Shown: one piece after another, positions 33,238 to 41,192 of the stretch | Position numbering within the stretch: the first letter of the stretch is position 1 | How the letters are laid out: each line of letters begins with the position of its first letter | Source of the DNA: Pseudomonas tensinigenes | GTDB lineage: Bacteria; Pseudomonadota; Gammaproteobacteria; Pseudomonadales; Pseudomonadaceae | Assembly (NCBI RefSeq): GCF_014268445.2 | Contig: NZ_CP077089.1 | Span: forward strand, 2,597,501 to 2,661,500 | DNA length: 64,000 nucleotides | Reading direction: 5' to 3' | Made by a program: the position numbers and the translations under genes | The notes under the pieces: generated by a model | Told to the model about the DNA's origin: nothing | The model's database searches: none | Seen by the model: the letters and a program-made list of their open reading frames with translations, nothing else

Positions 33238-34648
33238 CGAACTGTTGGCCGAGAATATTCAGACCTACCTGGAGCGCAAAGACTTCGAGGTGACCGTCTG
33301 CCATTCGGCCGAAGACGCGTTAGGGCAACTGGAAACGTTCATGCCCGACATTGTGCTGACCGACAACTCGCTGCCGGGCATGAGCGGTCACGAGCTGATC
33401 CAGAAGCTGCGCATCAGCGCACCGGATCTGAAAGTGATCATGATGACCGGTTACGGCAACGTTGAAGATGCGGTGGTGGCGATGAAGGAGGGCGCCTTTC
33501 ATTACGTCACCAAACCGGTCGCGCTGACGGAGCTCAAACTGCTGCTCGACAAGGCCCTGGCCACCGAACGGATGGAGCGCACGCTGTCGTTCTATCAGGA
33601 GCGTGAGGCGCAGAAATCCGGGGTGCAGGCGCTGATCGGCGACTCGGCGCCGATGCAGTATCTGAAGAACACCATCGGCCAGTTGCTCGATGCCGAGCGG
33701 CGCATGGCCAACACCGATCTGCCGCCGGTTCTGGTCGAAGGCGAGACCGGCACCGGCAAGGAATTGGTGGCGCGGGCGCTGCACTTCGACGGGCCGCGCA
33801 GCAAAGGTCCGTTTATTGAATTCAACTGTGCGTCGATCCCGTCGAATCTGGTGGAATCTGAGCTGTTCGGGCATGAGAAGGGTGCGTTCACTGACGCCAA
33901 GGATCGCCGCGTCGGGCTGGTGGAAGCGGCGGATGGCGGCACGCTGTTTCTTGATGAGATTGGCGAGATGGACCTGCTGTTGCAGGCGAAGATTTTGAAG
34001 TTGCTGGAGGACCGCACCATTCGCCGGGTTGGCTCGGTGAAGGAGCGCAAGGTCAATCTGCGGGTGATCAGCGCGACCAACTGCAACCTTGAGCAGATGG
34101 TTCAGCAGGGCAAATTCCGTCGTGATCTGTTTTTCCGTCTGCGGATCATTTCGATCAAAGTGCCGCGGCTTTATGCCCGGGGCGATGACATTCTGTTGCT
34201 GGCGCGGCACTTCCTCGCCAGCCACGGCAAGCGCTATGGCAAACCGAATCTGCATTTCAGCCAGCAGGCCGAGGAGTTGCTGCTCAGTTACACCTGGCCG
34301 GGCAATGTGCGCGAGCTGCGCAACATGCTCGAGCAGACCGTGTTGCTGGCGCCGAGCGACACGATTGCTGCGCATCAGTTAAACGTGTGCATGAGCCTGT
34401 GTGACGAGCTGCCGCCGCAGCATCAGCATCAACACCACGAACCTGTGTCGCCCTACGAACCGCGTCCGGCGAGCAATATGGAGTCGATGAACCTGCCGGA
34501 AGTCGAACGCGACATGGTGCGCAAGATGCTCGACAAGACCGACTGGAACGTCACCAAGTCCGCGCGCCTGCTGGGCCTGAGCCGCGACATGTTGCGCTAC
34601 CGCATCGAAAAACTCGGCCTCGCCCGGCCGGATAAACGGCAGTGGTAG
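33206..34648 (+). CDS. NtrC-family sigma-54 activator, MnxR-like
   Basis: Protein of 480 residues. Receiver domain 1-120 (D10-D11, phospho-acceptor D53, K103). AAA+ domain with Walker A GETGTGKE at 179-186, the sigma-54 loop GAFTDA at 226-231 and Walker B GGTLFLDEIGEM. A His/Gln-rich linker (QHQHQHHE) and a Fis-type helix-turn-helix at the end (DWNVTKSARLLGLSRDMLRYRIEKLGL). The loop has Asp where the family consensus is GAFTGA. GGGAGGGG precedes the start. It would activate the sigma-54-like promoters at 5742, 25336 and 27691 through the TTCCCC-N6-GGGGAA sites; inference. Confidence 0.9.
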   Translation: MEHSILLVEDDELLAENIQTYLERKDFEVTVCHSAEDALGQLETFMPDIVLTDNSLPGMSGHELIQKLRISAPDLKVIMMTGYGNVEDAVVAMKEGAFHYVTKPVALTELKLLLDKALATERMERTLSFYQEREAQKSGVQALIGDSAPMQYLKNTIGQLLDAERRMANTDLPPVLVEGETGTGKELVARALHFDGPRSKGPFIEFNCASIPSNLVESELFGHEKGAFTDAKDRRVGLVEAADGGTLFLDEIGEMDLLLQAKILKLLEDRTIRRVGSVKERKVNLRVISATNCNLEQMVQQGKFRRDLFFRLRIISIKVPRLYARGDDILLLARHFLASHGKRYGKPNLHFSQQAEELLLSYTWPGNVRELRNMLEQTVLLAPSDTIAAHQLNVCMSLCDELPPQHQHQHHEPVSPYEPRPASNMESMNLPEVERDMVRKMLDKTDWNVTKSARLLGLSRDMLRYRIEKLGLARPDKRQW

Positions 34649-34662
34649 CCCCACCGCAAATC

Positions 34663-34757
34663 CCCTGTAGGAGTGAGCCTGCTCGCGAATGCGGTGTGTC
34701 AGCCAACATCAAAGTGACTGATCCACCGCATTCGCGAGCAGGCTCGCTCCCACAGGG
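34663..34757. repeat. REP pair
   Basis: Inverted arms CCTGTAGGAGTGAGCCTGCT and AGCAGGCTCGCTCCCACAGG around a spacer, just after the regulator gene. May act as a 3-prime stabiliser. Confidence 0.9.
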
Positions 34758-34792
34758 TTTTGTGGTGTCTGGTTAATACTTGGTCGTCAGAA

Positions 34793-35140
34793 TCAATGCT
34801 GCTGCCGACTCAAACACTCCAGCACACAACCCGGATCCAACACCTCGTCATTCACATAAATCCCACGCTCGGCATCGTACGTGCGGATAAACACCCGCAC
34901 CGTCGCATCCGCCACGGTCGGCAACTGCGAATCGTAAAACACGTGGTCATCCGGGATCACCACAAAATCCTGCGGCGCCGTATCGTCGTAAGGCTTGGGC
35001 GGTGTGGAACTCAGTGAATACGGAGCAGGGTGAGCGAAGGGCTGGTTAGGCCCGTAATAATTGAAATTGCTGTCCAGCGCTTGCGCCTGAGTGGCAGCGA
35101 GCAGACAGCCGGTCAACAACAGCCGAGCGAGCATATGCAT
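34793..35140 (-). CDS. Small exported protein of unknown function
   Basis: Protein of 115 residues with a signal peptide (MHMLARLLLTGCLLAATQAQA). The mature part has a Pro/Tyr-rich start (YYGPNQPFAHPAPYSL) and a beta-rich segment (DFVVIPDDHVFYDSQL, VRVFIRTYDAERGIYVND), ending with two Cys (GCVLEC). I recognise no family. ATG 35140 has AGGTG upstream; starts further out are less likely. No operon partner. Confidence 0.7.
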   Translation of the reverse strand: MHMLARLLLTGCLLAATQAQALDSNFNYYGPNQPFAHPAPYSLSSTPPKPYDDTAPQDFVVIPDDHVFYDSQLPTVADATVRVFIRTYDAERGIYVNDEVLDPGCVLECLSRQQH

Positions 35141-35196
35141 GGCGGCACCTGCGAGTGCGGTTTTCCCCAAGGCTATTAACTATAGCTGCCCGACAT

Positions 35197-35376
35197 TCAA
35201 ACAACCGGGTGATTGATCACGTGCCCCGGCTGTGCGCAGGCCTTGAGCACATAGCCGATTGCGCGAAGAAACTCTTCGTTATCCCCATCTACAAGAACCT
35301 GGGACAGGTATTCGTTGATGGCTTCGTCACTGTCCAGCAGTGCTATCACGTCGAAATTTGTCAACGTCTGGCTCAT
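35197..35376 (-). pseudogene. Truncated HigA-like addiction-module antidote
   Basis: A 59-residue frame with a good ribosome site (AGGAG) and ATG at 35376. Its first 45 residues match the start of a common Pseudomonas antidote family (ALLDSDEAINEYLSQVLVDGDNEEFLRAIGYVLKA). The helix-turn-helix that normally follows is absent: after ACAQPGHVINHPVV a stop occurs. No RelE/HigB toxin gene is beside it. It may be a dead antitoxin or a truncated regulator. Confidence 0.65.
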
Positions 35377-35379
35377 GGT

Positions 35380-35695
35380 TAAAGCTCCTTAGCCATTTTT
35401 TGTGCGCGTCGGATGTTTGCGCTTTGTGAGGATATCCATATGAGTCGAGTTGAATAGTCAGCCGTGTCCGTTATCTGTTTTGATAATTCGCCGACACTTG
35501 TAGGCATGAACACTCAGATATGTAGGAGCTGCCGCAGGCTGCGATCTTTTGATCTTGACCTTTAAAAACCAGATCAAAAGATCGCAGCCTGCGGCAGCTC
35601 CTACACGAATTGGCTTACAAGTTTGCAACAACCGCAATTGAAGAGCTGATCTAGACTCGGATCCGCTCAATCACGAGCATCGTCCGGAGTGCGCC
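35380..35695. other. Spacer with palindromic repeat, no gene
   Basis: About 316 bases. Apart from the perfect inverted repeat at 35522-35604 I see no gene or clear promoter. The frame at 35458-35670 crosses the palindrome and is spurious. Confidence 0.6.
35522..35604. repeat. Perfect 34-bp inverted repeat
   Basis: Arms 35522-35555 and 35571-35604 are exact complements (outer GTAGGAGCTGCCGCAGGCTG) around a 15-base A/T-rich loop. The same element occurs at 60960 and, decayed, at 19499. Confidence 0.95.
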
Positions 35696-36493
35696 ATGGA
35701 AGTGCCCAACAATAAAACCGCCATCGACAGCAATCGAAAGGCGTGGAACGATTCCGCCCGCCATCACCAGGATTCGCCTGACTGGCAGGCTTTGCTCAGT
35801 GAGGTTGGACAGGTGGATTTCTCCTGCCTTGATGAGACCCTGAGCGGGTTGCTGGAGGTCGACGGCAAAGATGTGATTCAACTGGGTTGCAACAATGGCC
35901 GCGAGAGTCTGTCGTTGTTTGCCCTCGGTGCACGCAGCGTGGTCGGTGTCGATCAATCGGCGGCGTTTCTCGAACAGGCGCGTCAGCTGAACAAGCGTTC
36001 ACCGCACAACGCCGAGTTCATCGAAACCGATATCCATCATTTGCCAGCGTCATTGCAGAACCGCTTCGATGTGGCGCTGATCACCATCGGTGTTCTCAAC
36101 TGGATGCCGGACATCGGCGAGTTCTTCCGCCACGTCGCTTCAACGCTGAAGCCGGGTGGCAAACTGGTGATCTATGAAACCCATCCATTTCTGGAGATGG
36201 TCGATCCCGACGCAGAGGATCCTTACCGCCTCGCCAGTTCCTACTTCCGCGCCGAGCCGTTTGTGCAGGAAGAACCGATTGTCTACGTCGGCAAGGTTGA
36301 GCAGCAGTCGGCAAAGTCGTATTGGTTTGTGCACACGCTGGGGGCGATTTTCAGTGGTGCCATTGCGGCGGGGCTGAACATTGCGCACTTCAAGGAGTAT
36401 GCGCATTCGAATCGGGAAGAGGTCTATGACCGGTATCTGAATCGAGAGGCGCAGATGCCGATGTGTTTTACCCTGATCGCTACCAAGACCTGA
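35696..36493 (+). CDS. Class I SAM-dependent methyltransferase
   Basis: Cytoplasmic protein of 265 residues. Motif I is VIQLGCNNGRE (60-70), with an acidic residue after strand 2 (VVGVDQS), motif II-like FDVALITIGVLNWM and a post-motif LKPGGKLVIYE: the Methyltransf_25/11 fold. The C-terminal 90 residues add a substrate region (SSYFRAEPFVQEEPIVY). The acceptor is unknown. CCGGAG precedes ATG 35696. Single gene between repeats. Confidence 0.85.
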   Translation: MEVPNNKTAIDSNRKAWNDSARHHQDSPDWQALLSEVGQVDFSCLDETLSGLLEVDGKDVIQLGCNNGRESLSLFALGARSVVGVDQSAAFLEQARQLNKRSPHNAEFIETDIHHLPASLQNRFDVALITIGVLNWMPDIGEFFRHVASTLKPGGKLVIYETHPFLEMVDPDAEDPYRLASSYFRAEPFVQEEPIVYVGKVEQQSAKSYWFVHTLGAIFSGAIAAGLNIAHFKEYAHSNREEVYDRYLNREAQMPMCFTLIATKT

Positions 36494-36518
36494 AGTTTTC
36501 CATTGTGACAAATGGCCT

Positions 36519-36598
36519 CTTCGCGAGCAGGCTCGCTCCCACATTGGTTTTGTGTACTGCACAGATCCAGTGTGGGAGCGAGCCTGCTCGCGAAGGCG
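36519..36598. repeat. REP pair
   Basis: Inverted arms TTCGCGAGCAGGCTCGCTCC and GGGAGCGAGCCTGCTCGCGA, between the convergent methyltransferase gene and the end of the exopolysaccharide operon. Confidence 0.92.
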
Positions 36599-36630
36599 GC
36601 CTCGCCACCGCTACAAATCCTGAGATTGAA

Positions 36631-37323
36631 TCAAGCCTGCGCCGCCACCGTCACTGCCGGTCTTTCCGGCTTGCGCAGCGCCTCCAGTCTCGAGTTGCTG
36701 TAGTTCGATTCGCGGAAGAAACGCCAGTGCCCGAGCAGGTCGTAAACATGGGTGATATGCCCTTGTTCCTGATAGCCCAGGCGAATATGCATCTTCAGCG
36801 CCTGTACATTGGCGTTGTCGCAGATATCCACCACTTTTTTAAAGCCTCGGGCAGACATGACTTGCCAGAGTGCGGTCTGTGCATCGACGGTCAAGCTACT
36901 GCCGAAATACTGCCGGGTAATTTCGGCACCGAACTGAAAGTATTCACCGGGCTTGACCGGGAACGTGCAGCGGTAGAAGTGGCGGTCGTAATAGTCGCGA
37001 GTGCTGGCCCAGACAAACCCGACGGTGTGACCGTCCTGGTCCAAGTGCATATGCCCCGTATGCCCTTCAGCGGCCAATTCGGCCATGGTCTCCACGCGGT
37101 CACCAAAGTACTTGCCGAACGCCTTGGCGTTGTCCTCGGTGATGTCGACTCTGCGCAAGCCTTCACAGGGGCGCAGTTTGTTCGGGGCAATCGGTGTGAC
37201 CAGGTCGCGCTCCATCCACAGCAGTTCACGGTGAGCGAACACGTAACGTTTCCACAGCGCGCCAAGGGTGCGGCGCAGGCCTTTTTGTTTGATGCGCAGA
37301 AGCAGATTTTCGATGACGCTCAT
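36631..37323 (-). CDS. GNAT-type acetyltransferase, paralogue A
   Basis: Protein of 230 residues, last gene of the exopolysaccharide operon. It resembles a GNAT acetyltransferase with HTGHMHLDQDGHTVGFVWAS, RCTFPVKPGEYFQFGAEITR and DICDNANVQALKMHIRLGYQEQ, the last being the GNAT motif B pattern NxxAxxxYxxxGF. It is paralogous to the gene at 38515 along its whole length. GGAGG precedes ATG 37323. Likely modifies a sugar or a lipid-linked precursor with an acyl group. Confidence 0.78.
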   Translation of the reverse strand: MSVIENLLLRIKQKGLRRTLGALWKRYVFAHRELLWMERDLVTPIAPNKLRPCEGLRRVDITEDNAKAFGKYFGDRVETMAELAAEGHTGHMHLDQDGHTVGFVWASTRDYYDRHFYRCTFPVKPGEYFQFGAEITRQYFGSSLTVDAQTALWQVMSARGFKKVVDICDNANVQALKMHIRLGYQEQGHITHVYDLLGHWRFFRESNYSNSRLEALRKPERPAVTVAAQA

Positions 37324-38510
37324 GATGCCCTCCGAGGCGATAGCCCAGGTGTGTTGGATGGTGTTGCCGGTTGAATTTCGGATGTGTTCGCCGCCGTCGA
37401 GTGGCCGGCACGCGGTGCGCGCCATTTTTGCAGGGCCGGTTTGACGTGGTGCCAAAGGCGTAACCCCAGGCCCAGCAGCAGACCGCTCGGGCGCCATGAG
37501 TAGAAACTCCAGCGCCAGTGTTCCAGTTGCCCGGTCATGCGTTCGTGCAGTTGATGGCTGGAGTTTTCCAGGCTGACCCGAGACGCATCGATCCAGCGCC
37601 AGTGCTCATCCAGCCCCCAACGAATCCATTCCTCCAGCAACACCCGGCCGCTACCGAGGTCGGCGTATTGCGGCAAAAATGCCAGGTTGTAATCGTAGAG
37701 CCGGCCCTGTTCGAGCAGGCCGAGGCGATAGCTGATGCAGCGGCCGTTCAGCTCCAGCGTCACCACCCGCACCAGGCCTTGGTCGGCGAGGGCGGTGAAG
37801 GCGCTTTGCATCCACCGACAACTGCGTTCGGTGGCGAAAATCCCGACGCCTTCGTCACCTTTCCAACTGACCGCCTCGACTTCCTGCAGCGCTTCCAAAA
37901 TCGTAGGCATCGACAGCGCATCGGGGGTGATTCGTCGCACTTGCGCATCGCATGCGGCAATCCGTTTGCGCGCCCGACGCAGCTTGTAGCGCGGGTCGCC
38001 GGAGATCTCCTGATGATCGGCGTCGCTGATCAGATGCACCGGCACTCGGCAACTCAGGCGCCGTTCAGCCGTGGAACTGCGCGCCATCCATTCGGTGAGC
38101 GCACTTTCTTCACCGGCAGGTTCCGACAGTTCATTGAGTTGCAGCAGCGCATGGGGCAGATGTTTGCGGATCAGCACCAGCGCCTTGTGCATGTCTTCGC
38201 TGCCGAGCAACGACAGCAGGGCCAGGCGATCGGCCATTGGATAACCCAAGTGATGCAGAACGCGAAACGGTACGCCAGCGAAGCGTTCACGGCTGGCCAC
38301 CAGTGGCAGGCACAGCAGCAATTGCTCGGCTTCCCAGCCGAACAGAATGTGCAGGCGCTGATCCTCGTCCAAGGCCTGCTCTGCCGCGCACAACCAGCCA
38401 AGATTGTTGAACGGCGTGTGGTCGGCCACGCGCAGGCGCAGTGCTTCGTAGGCTGTCGCCGGGAAGTCGGCAGCGCACAGGGACGTGCGCCATTCGAATC
38501 GCATCACCAT
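37320..38510 (-). CDS. FemAB/CelD-type GNAT acyltransferase (BioF2-like)
   Basis: Protein of 396 residues. It has the double-GNAT layout of the Acetyltransf_6 (BioF2/CelD) family: YEALRLRVADHTPFNNLGWL near the start, SGDPRYKLRRARKRIA, then FTALADQGLVRVVTLELNGRCISYRLGLLEQGRLYDYNLAFLPQYADLGSGRVLLEEWIRWGLDE, the typical family C-terminus. Cytoplasmic. ATGA overlap with the downstream paralogue A. Common in Wzx/Wzy exopolysaccharide clusters, where it probably decorates repeat units. Confidence 0.85.
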   Translation of the reverse strand: MVMRFEWRTSLCAADFPATAYEALRLRVADHTPFNNLGWLCAAEQALDEDQRLHILFGWEAEQLLLCLPLVASRERFAGVPFRVLHHLGYPMADRLALLSLLGSEDMHKALVLIRKHLPHALLQLNELSEPAGEESALTEWMARSSTAERRLSCRVPVHLISDADHQEISGDPRYKLRRARKRIAACDAQVRRITPDALSMPTILEALQEVEAVSWKGDEGVGIFATERSCRWMQSAFTALADQGLVRVVTLELNGRCISYRLGLLEQGRLYDYNLAFLPQYADLGSGRVLLEEWIRWGLDEHWRWIDASRVSLENSSHQLHERMTGQLEHWRWSFYSWRPSGLLLGLGLRLWHHVKPALQKWRAPRAGHSTAANTSEIQPATPSNTPGLSPRRAS

Positions 38511-38514
38511 GGGG

Positions 38515-39204
38515 TCAGGCCGCCGTTGCTGTGACAGATGGACGGGAAGTTTTACCCAGCGCCGCCAGACGCGAGCCGCTGTAGCGGGTTTCGCGATAGA
38601 AGCGCCAGCGGCCGAACAGCGTGTAGATATTCATGATCCGCTGTTGTTCGGTATAGCCCATGCGCAGGTGCAGCTTGAGCGCCGGGACGTTGCTCGAGTC
38701 ACAGACATCGACCACTTTGCGGCAGCCTTTCAAGGCCATGGCTTCCCACAGGCGCAGTTGCAGATCTACCGACAATTCGGTGCCCCAGTAGGCACGGGTC
38801 AGTTCGCCGCCGAACTCGAAAAACTCTCCGGGTTTAACCGGGAACCGGCAACGGTAGTAATGCCGATCGAAATAGTCGCGTGGTGTGCCCCAGATAAACG
38901 CCACGGCATCGCCGTTGTCGTCGATATGCATATGCCCGGTGTGACCGTCACTGGCCAGCTCGGCCATGACGCCGACGCGGTTGCCGAAGTAGCGAGTAAA
39001 GGCGCTGGCGTTGCTTTCGGTGATCTTCAGCATGCGCAGTGGCGGGTAGGGTTTGAGGCTGTGTGGCGGCACTGGGCTGACCAGATCGCGCTCCATCCAC
39101 AGCAGTTCCTGATGGGCAAAAATGTACATTCTGCGGATCTTCGCCAAGGTCGCTCGCAGGCCTTTACGACGGATATGTCCGCACAGTCTTCGCAATACAT
39201 CCAT
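38515..39204 (-). CDS. GNAT-type acetyltransferase, paralogue B
   Basis: Protein of 229 residues, closely similar to the gene at 36631 (HTGHMHIDDNGDAVAFIWGT, RCRFPVKPGEFFEFGGELTR, DVCDSSNVPALKLHLRMGYTEQ). AGGAGA precedes ATG 39204. Two related GNAT proteins flanking a FemAB-like one suggest more than one acetylation position, or donors of different kinds. Confidence 0.78.
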   Translation of the reverse strand: MDVLRRLCGHIRRKGLRATLAKIRRMYIFAHQELLWMERDLVSPVPPHSLKPYPPLRMLKITESNASAFTRYFGNRVGVMAELASDGHTGHMHIDDNGDAVAFIWGTPRDYFDRHYYRCRFPVKPGEFFEFGGELTRAYWGTELSVDLQLRLWEAMALKGCRKVVDVCDSSNVPALKLHLRMGYTEQQRIMNIYTLFGRWRFYRETRYSGSRLAALGKTSRPSVTATAA

Positions 39205-39272
39205 GGTCTCTTCTCCTGTTAAGGGTCCCACGCACAGCAAGAGGCTCGCGGGGCAGAACATCGAAGGGCGGT

Positions 39273-41192
39273 TCATGAAGCGCTCCAGGTCAGGGCAAAC
39301 AGGGTTTGCCCCGGTAAATCGAAACGTACGCGGCCGTTTTCGCAGGCAAACGGTATGTCGCGGCTGCGATTGTCAGCGCCGAAGAAACGCAAGGCGCTTT
39401 GGTTCAGCGGGCATTTGGCACCGCTCAGATCAACGCGTTGCAGGCGCGTGCCCTTGTTCACCCCGAGCAGTGCGCGTTGCTCGTCGCCGGCCATCGCCAG
39501 GACATCCACCTCAAAAGCGTCGTTATCCAGTTGCAGCACTTGCGGCAGCCAATGCCGGGCGATGAATTGCTGGGCAAGGCCCACCGGTTTCAGCTCGAAG
39601 CGACCATCGTCATGTATGCGCACCATGCCTTTGCCGTAGGGCGGTTCGTCGGCGGCCTGAAACCAGTTGAGCATGCTCAGCAGTCCATCCTGAGAAGCGT
39701 TGATGACCACCGAGGCCCACCACAGCGCGGTGTAATGGGTTTCCTGATCGTAGGGGCTCAGGGCTGAGCCACTGGACAGATTGGTCTGATCCAGCAGCAA
39801 CGCTTTGCGTGGCTGACCTTTAGCGTCCAGCCCCACCAGGTCTGCTGCGCGGCGCACGCTGTCGCGGTAGACCCGGGTCGCCAGCAAGTCGCGAATCATC
39901 CATTCATGCCAGGCCAATGCATCGACCTGATCGGCGGATTCACTGAGTAGACGCCGCGCCCAATCGATGCCGCGCTTGTCCGCTGCGTTTTCGGTGAACG
40001 GCCCGTTGACCAGCCGCGAGCTGGCCGGCATTGCGATGCGCACGCCGGCCTTGGCGTTGGCTGGGTCGCTGCGCACCTGCCGCGCCATGCTGCTGAAGAT
40101 CGCCCGGTATTGTTCGTAGCTTGAATAGTTGAGATTAGGCTCGTCGGCGAAACCGATGTAATGCGTGCCTTTGCCACCCAGGGCGCGAGTGCCGGCGAGC
40201 CAGGCGTCGAGGCCGCTGTTGCTTTGTCCATCGGCGCGCAGATCGGCCTGACGCCCGGTGCCGGCGAGCAGGGTGATGTCCTGGCGAATGCCGAAGCGAT
40301 TTTGATAAAGCTGACGGAACGCGTCTTCGAAATGTGGATTCTTCGCGGTGACGTCAACAAAGCTGTAGTAGCTCGCAGCGGTGGGTTTCAAGGCATCGAG
40401 TACGGCGTGACTGGCCGGCGGCGGTACGAGGTAAGGCAGTGCGATTCCCAGATCCGGCGTGCGTCCGAGAATTTTTTCGTGCAGGGTCAGACGCATCTGC
40501 CCCGGTTCTGACTGTAAGGGTTTGAGCTGCTGCGGATTCTGCGCAAACAGATTCGCCGTGCCATCGAGCCAGAATGCGGCTTTGCCCCTACCTTGCAGAA
40601 GCAGGCGCCAGACCTGCGGTTGTTCGCTGACGGGCAGCGCGACTTGATCGAACTGCCAATAGGCACGATAGGGTTTCAGTGCCAATGACAGTTGCTGTCC
40701 ATCGCCAACCCGCTGTGCCTGCAAACCGCTGACGCCGCCATGGAACTTGCCGGCCAGCACCGCGTGTTCGCCGGGTGCGACTCTGAAATACAGCTCAGTG
40801 GCGTTACGTACTTCCGCGCTGAAATGCACCTTGGCCGGGGCAAACAGCGCCACGGTTTTTTCGTCATGTTCGATCCGGTACCCGCGGAAACTGTAGCCGG
40901 GAATCTCCAGTTGATAACTCGCAGCACCAGGTGCCAGCGGCCAGCTCTGGCTGCCACGGGTTTCATTGGCCTTGATCAACCGTTCGCCCTGCAACTTGCC
41001 CTGACCGTCGAGCAGGTAAAGATGCTCTTCGTTAGCCTCTGCCTGCCACGCGGGCACCCAGCTGACGGTCACGGTGTCCGCGCGATCGGCCTGCAGATAC
41101 AAACTGCCGTCGCGGATATCGCCCCAGCGCATCGACGCCGCGTAGGCGTCCAGCGACAGGACGAGTCCGAACAGCAGGGCCAGGCGTTTCAT
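39273..41192 (-). CDS. Secreted glycoside-hydrolase-like protein of the EPS operon
   Basis: Protein of 639 residues with a signal peptide (MKRLALLFGLVLSLDAYA). Beta-rich N-terminus to about 250, then a TIM-barrel-like region containing GTHYIGFADEPNLNYSSYEQY and DALAWHEWMIRD, whose Glu residues could be the acid/base and nucleophile of a clan A retaining glycosidase, and a C-terminal beta domain. Its role would parallel PslG-type hydrolases, which trim or release exopolysaccharide in the periplasm. ATG 41192 overlaps the flippase stop (ATGA); the longer open frame upstream is a shadow of the flippase gene. Family not certain. Confidence 0.7.
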   Translation of the reverse strand: MKRLALLFGLVLSLDAYAASMRWGDIRDGSLYLQADRADTVTVSWVPAWQAEANEEHLYLLDGQGKLQGERLIKANETRGSQSWPLAPGAASYQLEIPGYSFRGYRIEHDEKTVALFAPAKVHFSAEVRNATELYFRVAPGEHAVLAGKFHGGVSGLQAQRVGDGQQLSLALKPYRAYWQFDQVALPVSEQPQVWRLLLQGRGKAAFWLDGTANLFAQNPQQLKPLQSEPGQMRLTLHEKILGRTPDLGIALPYLVPPPASHAVLDALKPTAASYYSFVDVTAKNPHFEDAFRQLYQNRFGIRQDITLLAGTGRQADLRADGQSNSGLDAWLAGTRALGGKGTHYIGFADEPNLNYSSYEQYRAIFSSMARQVRSDPANAKAGVRIAMPASSRLVNGPFTENAADKRGIDWARRLLSESADQVDALAWHEWMIRDLLATRVYRDSVRRAADLVGLDAKGQPRKALLLDQTNLSSGSALSPYDQETHYTALWWASVVINASQDGLLSMLNWFQAADEPPYGKGMVRIHDDGRFELKPVGLAQQFIARHWLPQVLQLDNDAFEVDVLAMAGDEQRALLGVNKGTRLQRVDLSGAKCPLNQSALRFFGADNRSRDIPFACENGRVRFDLPGQTLFALTWSAS

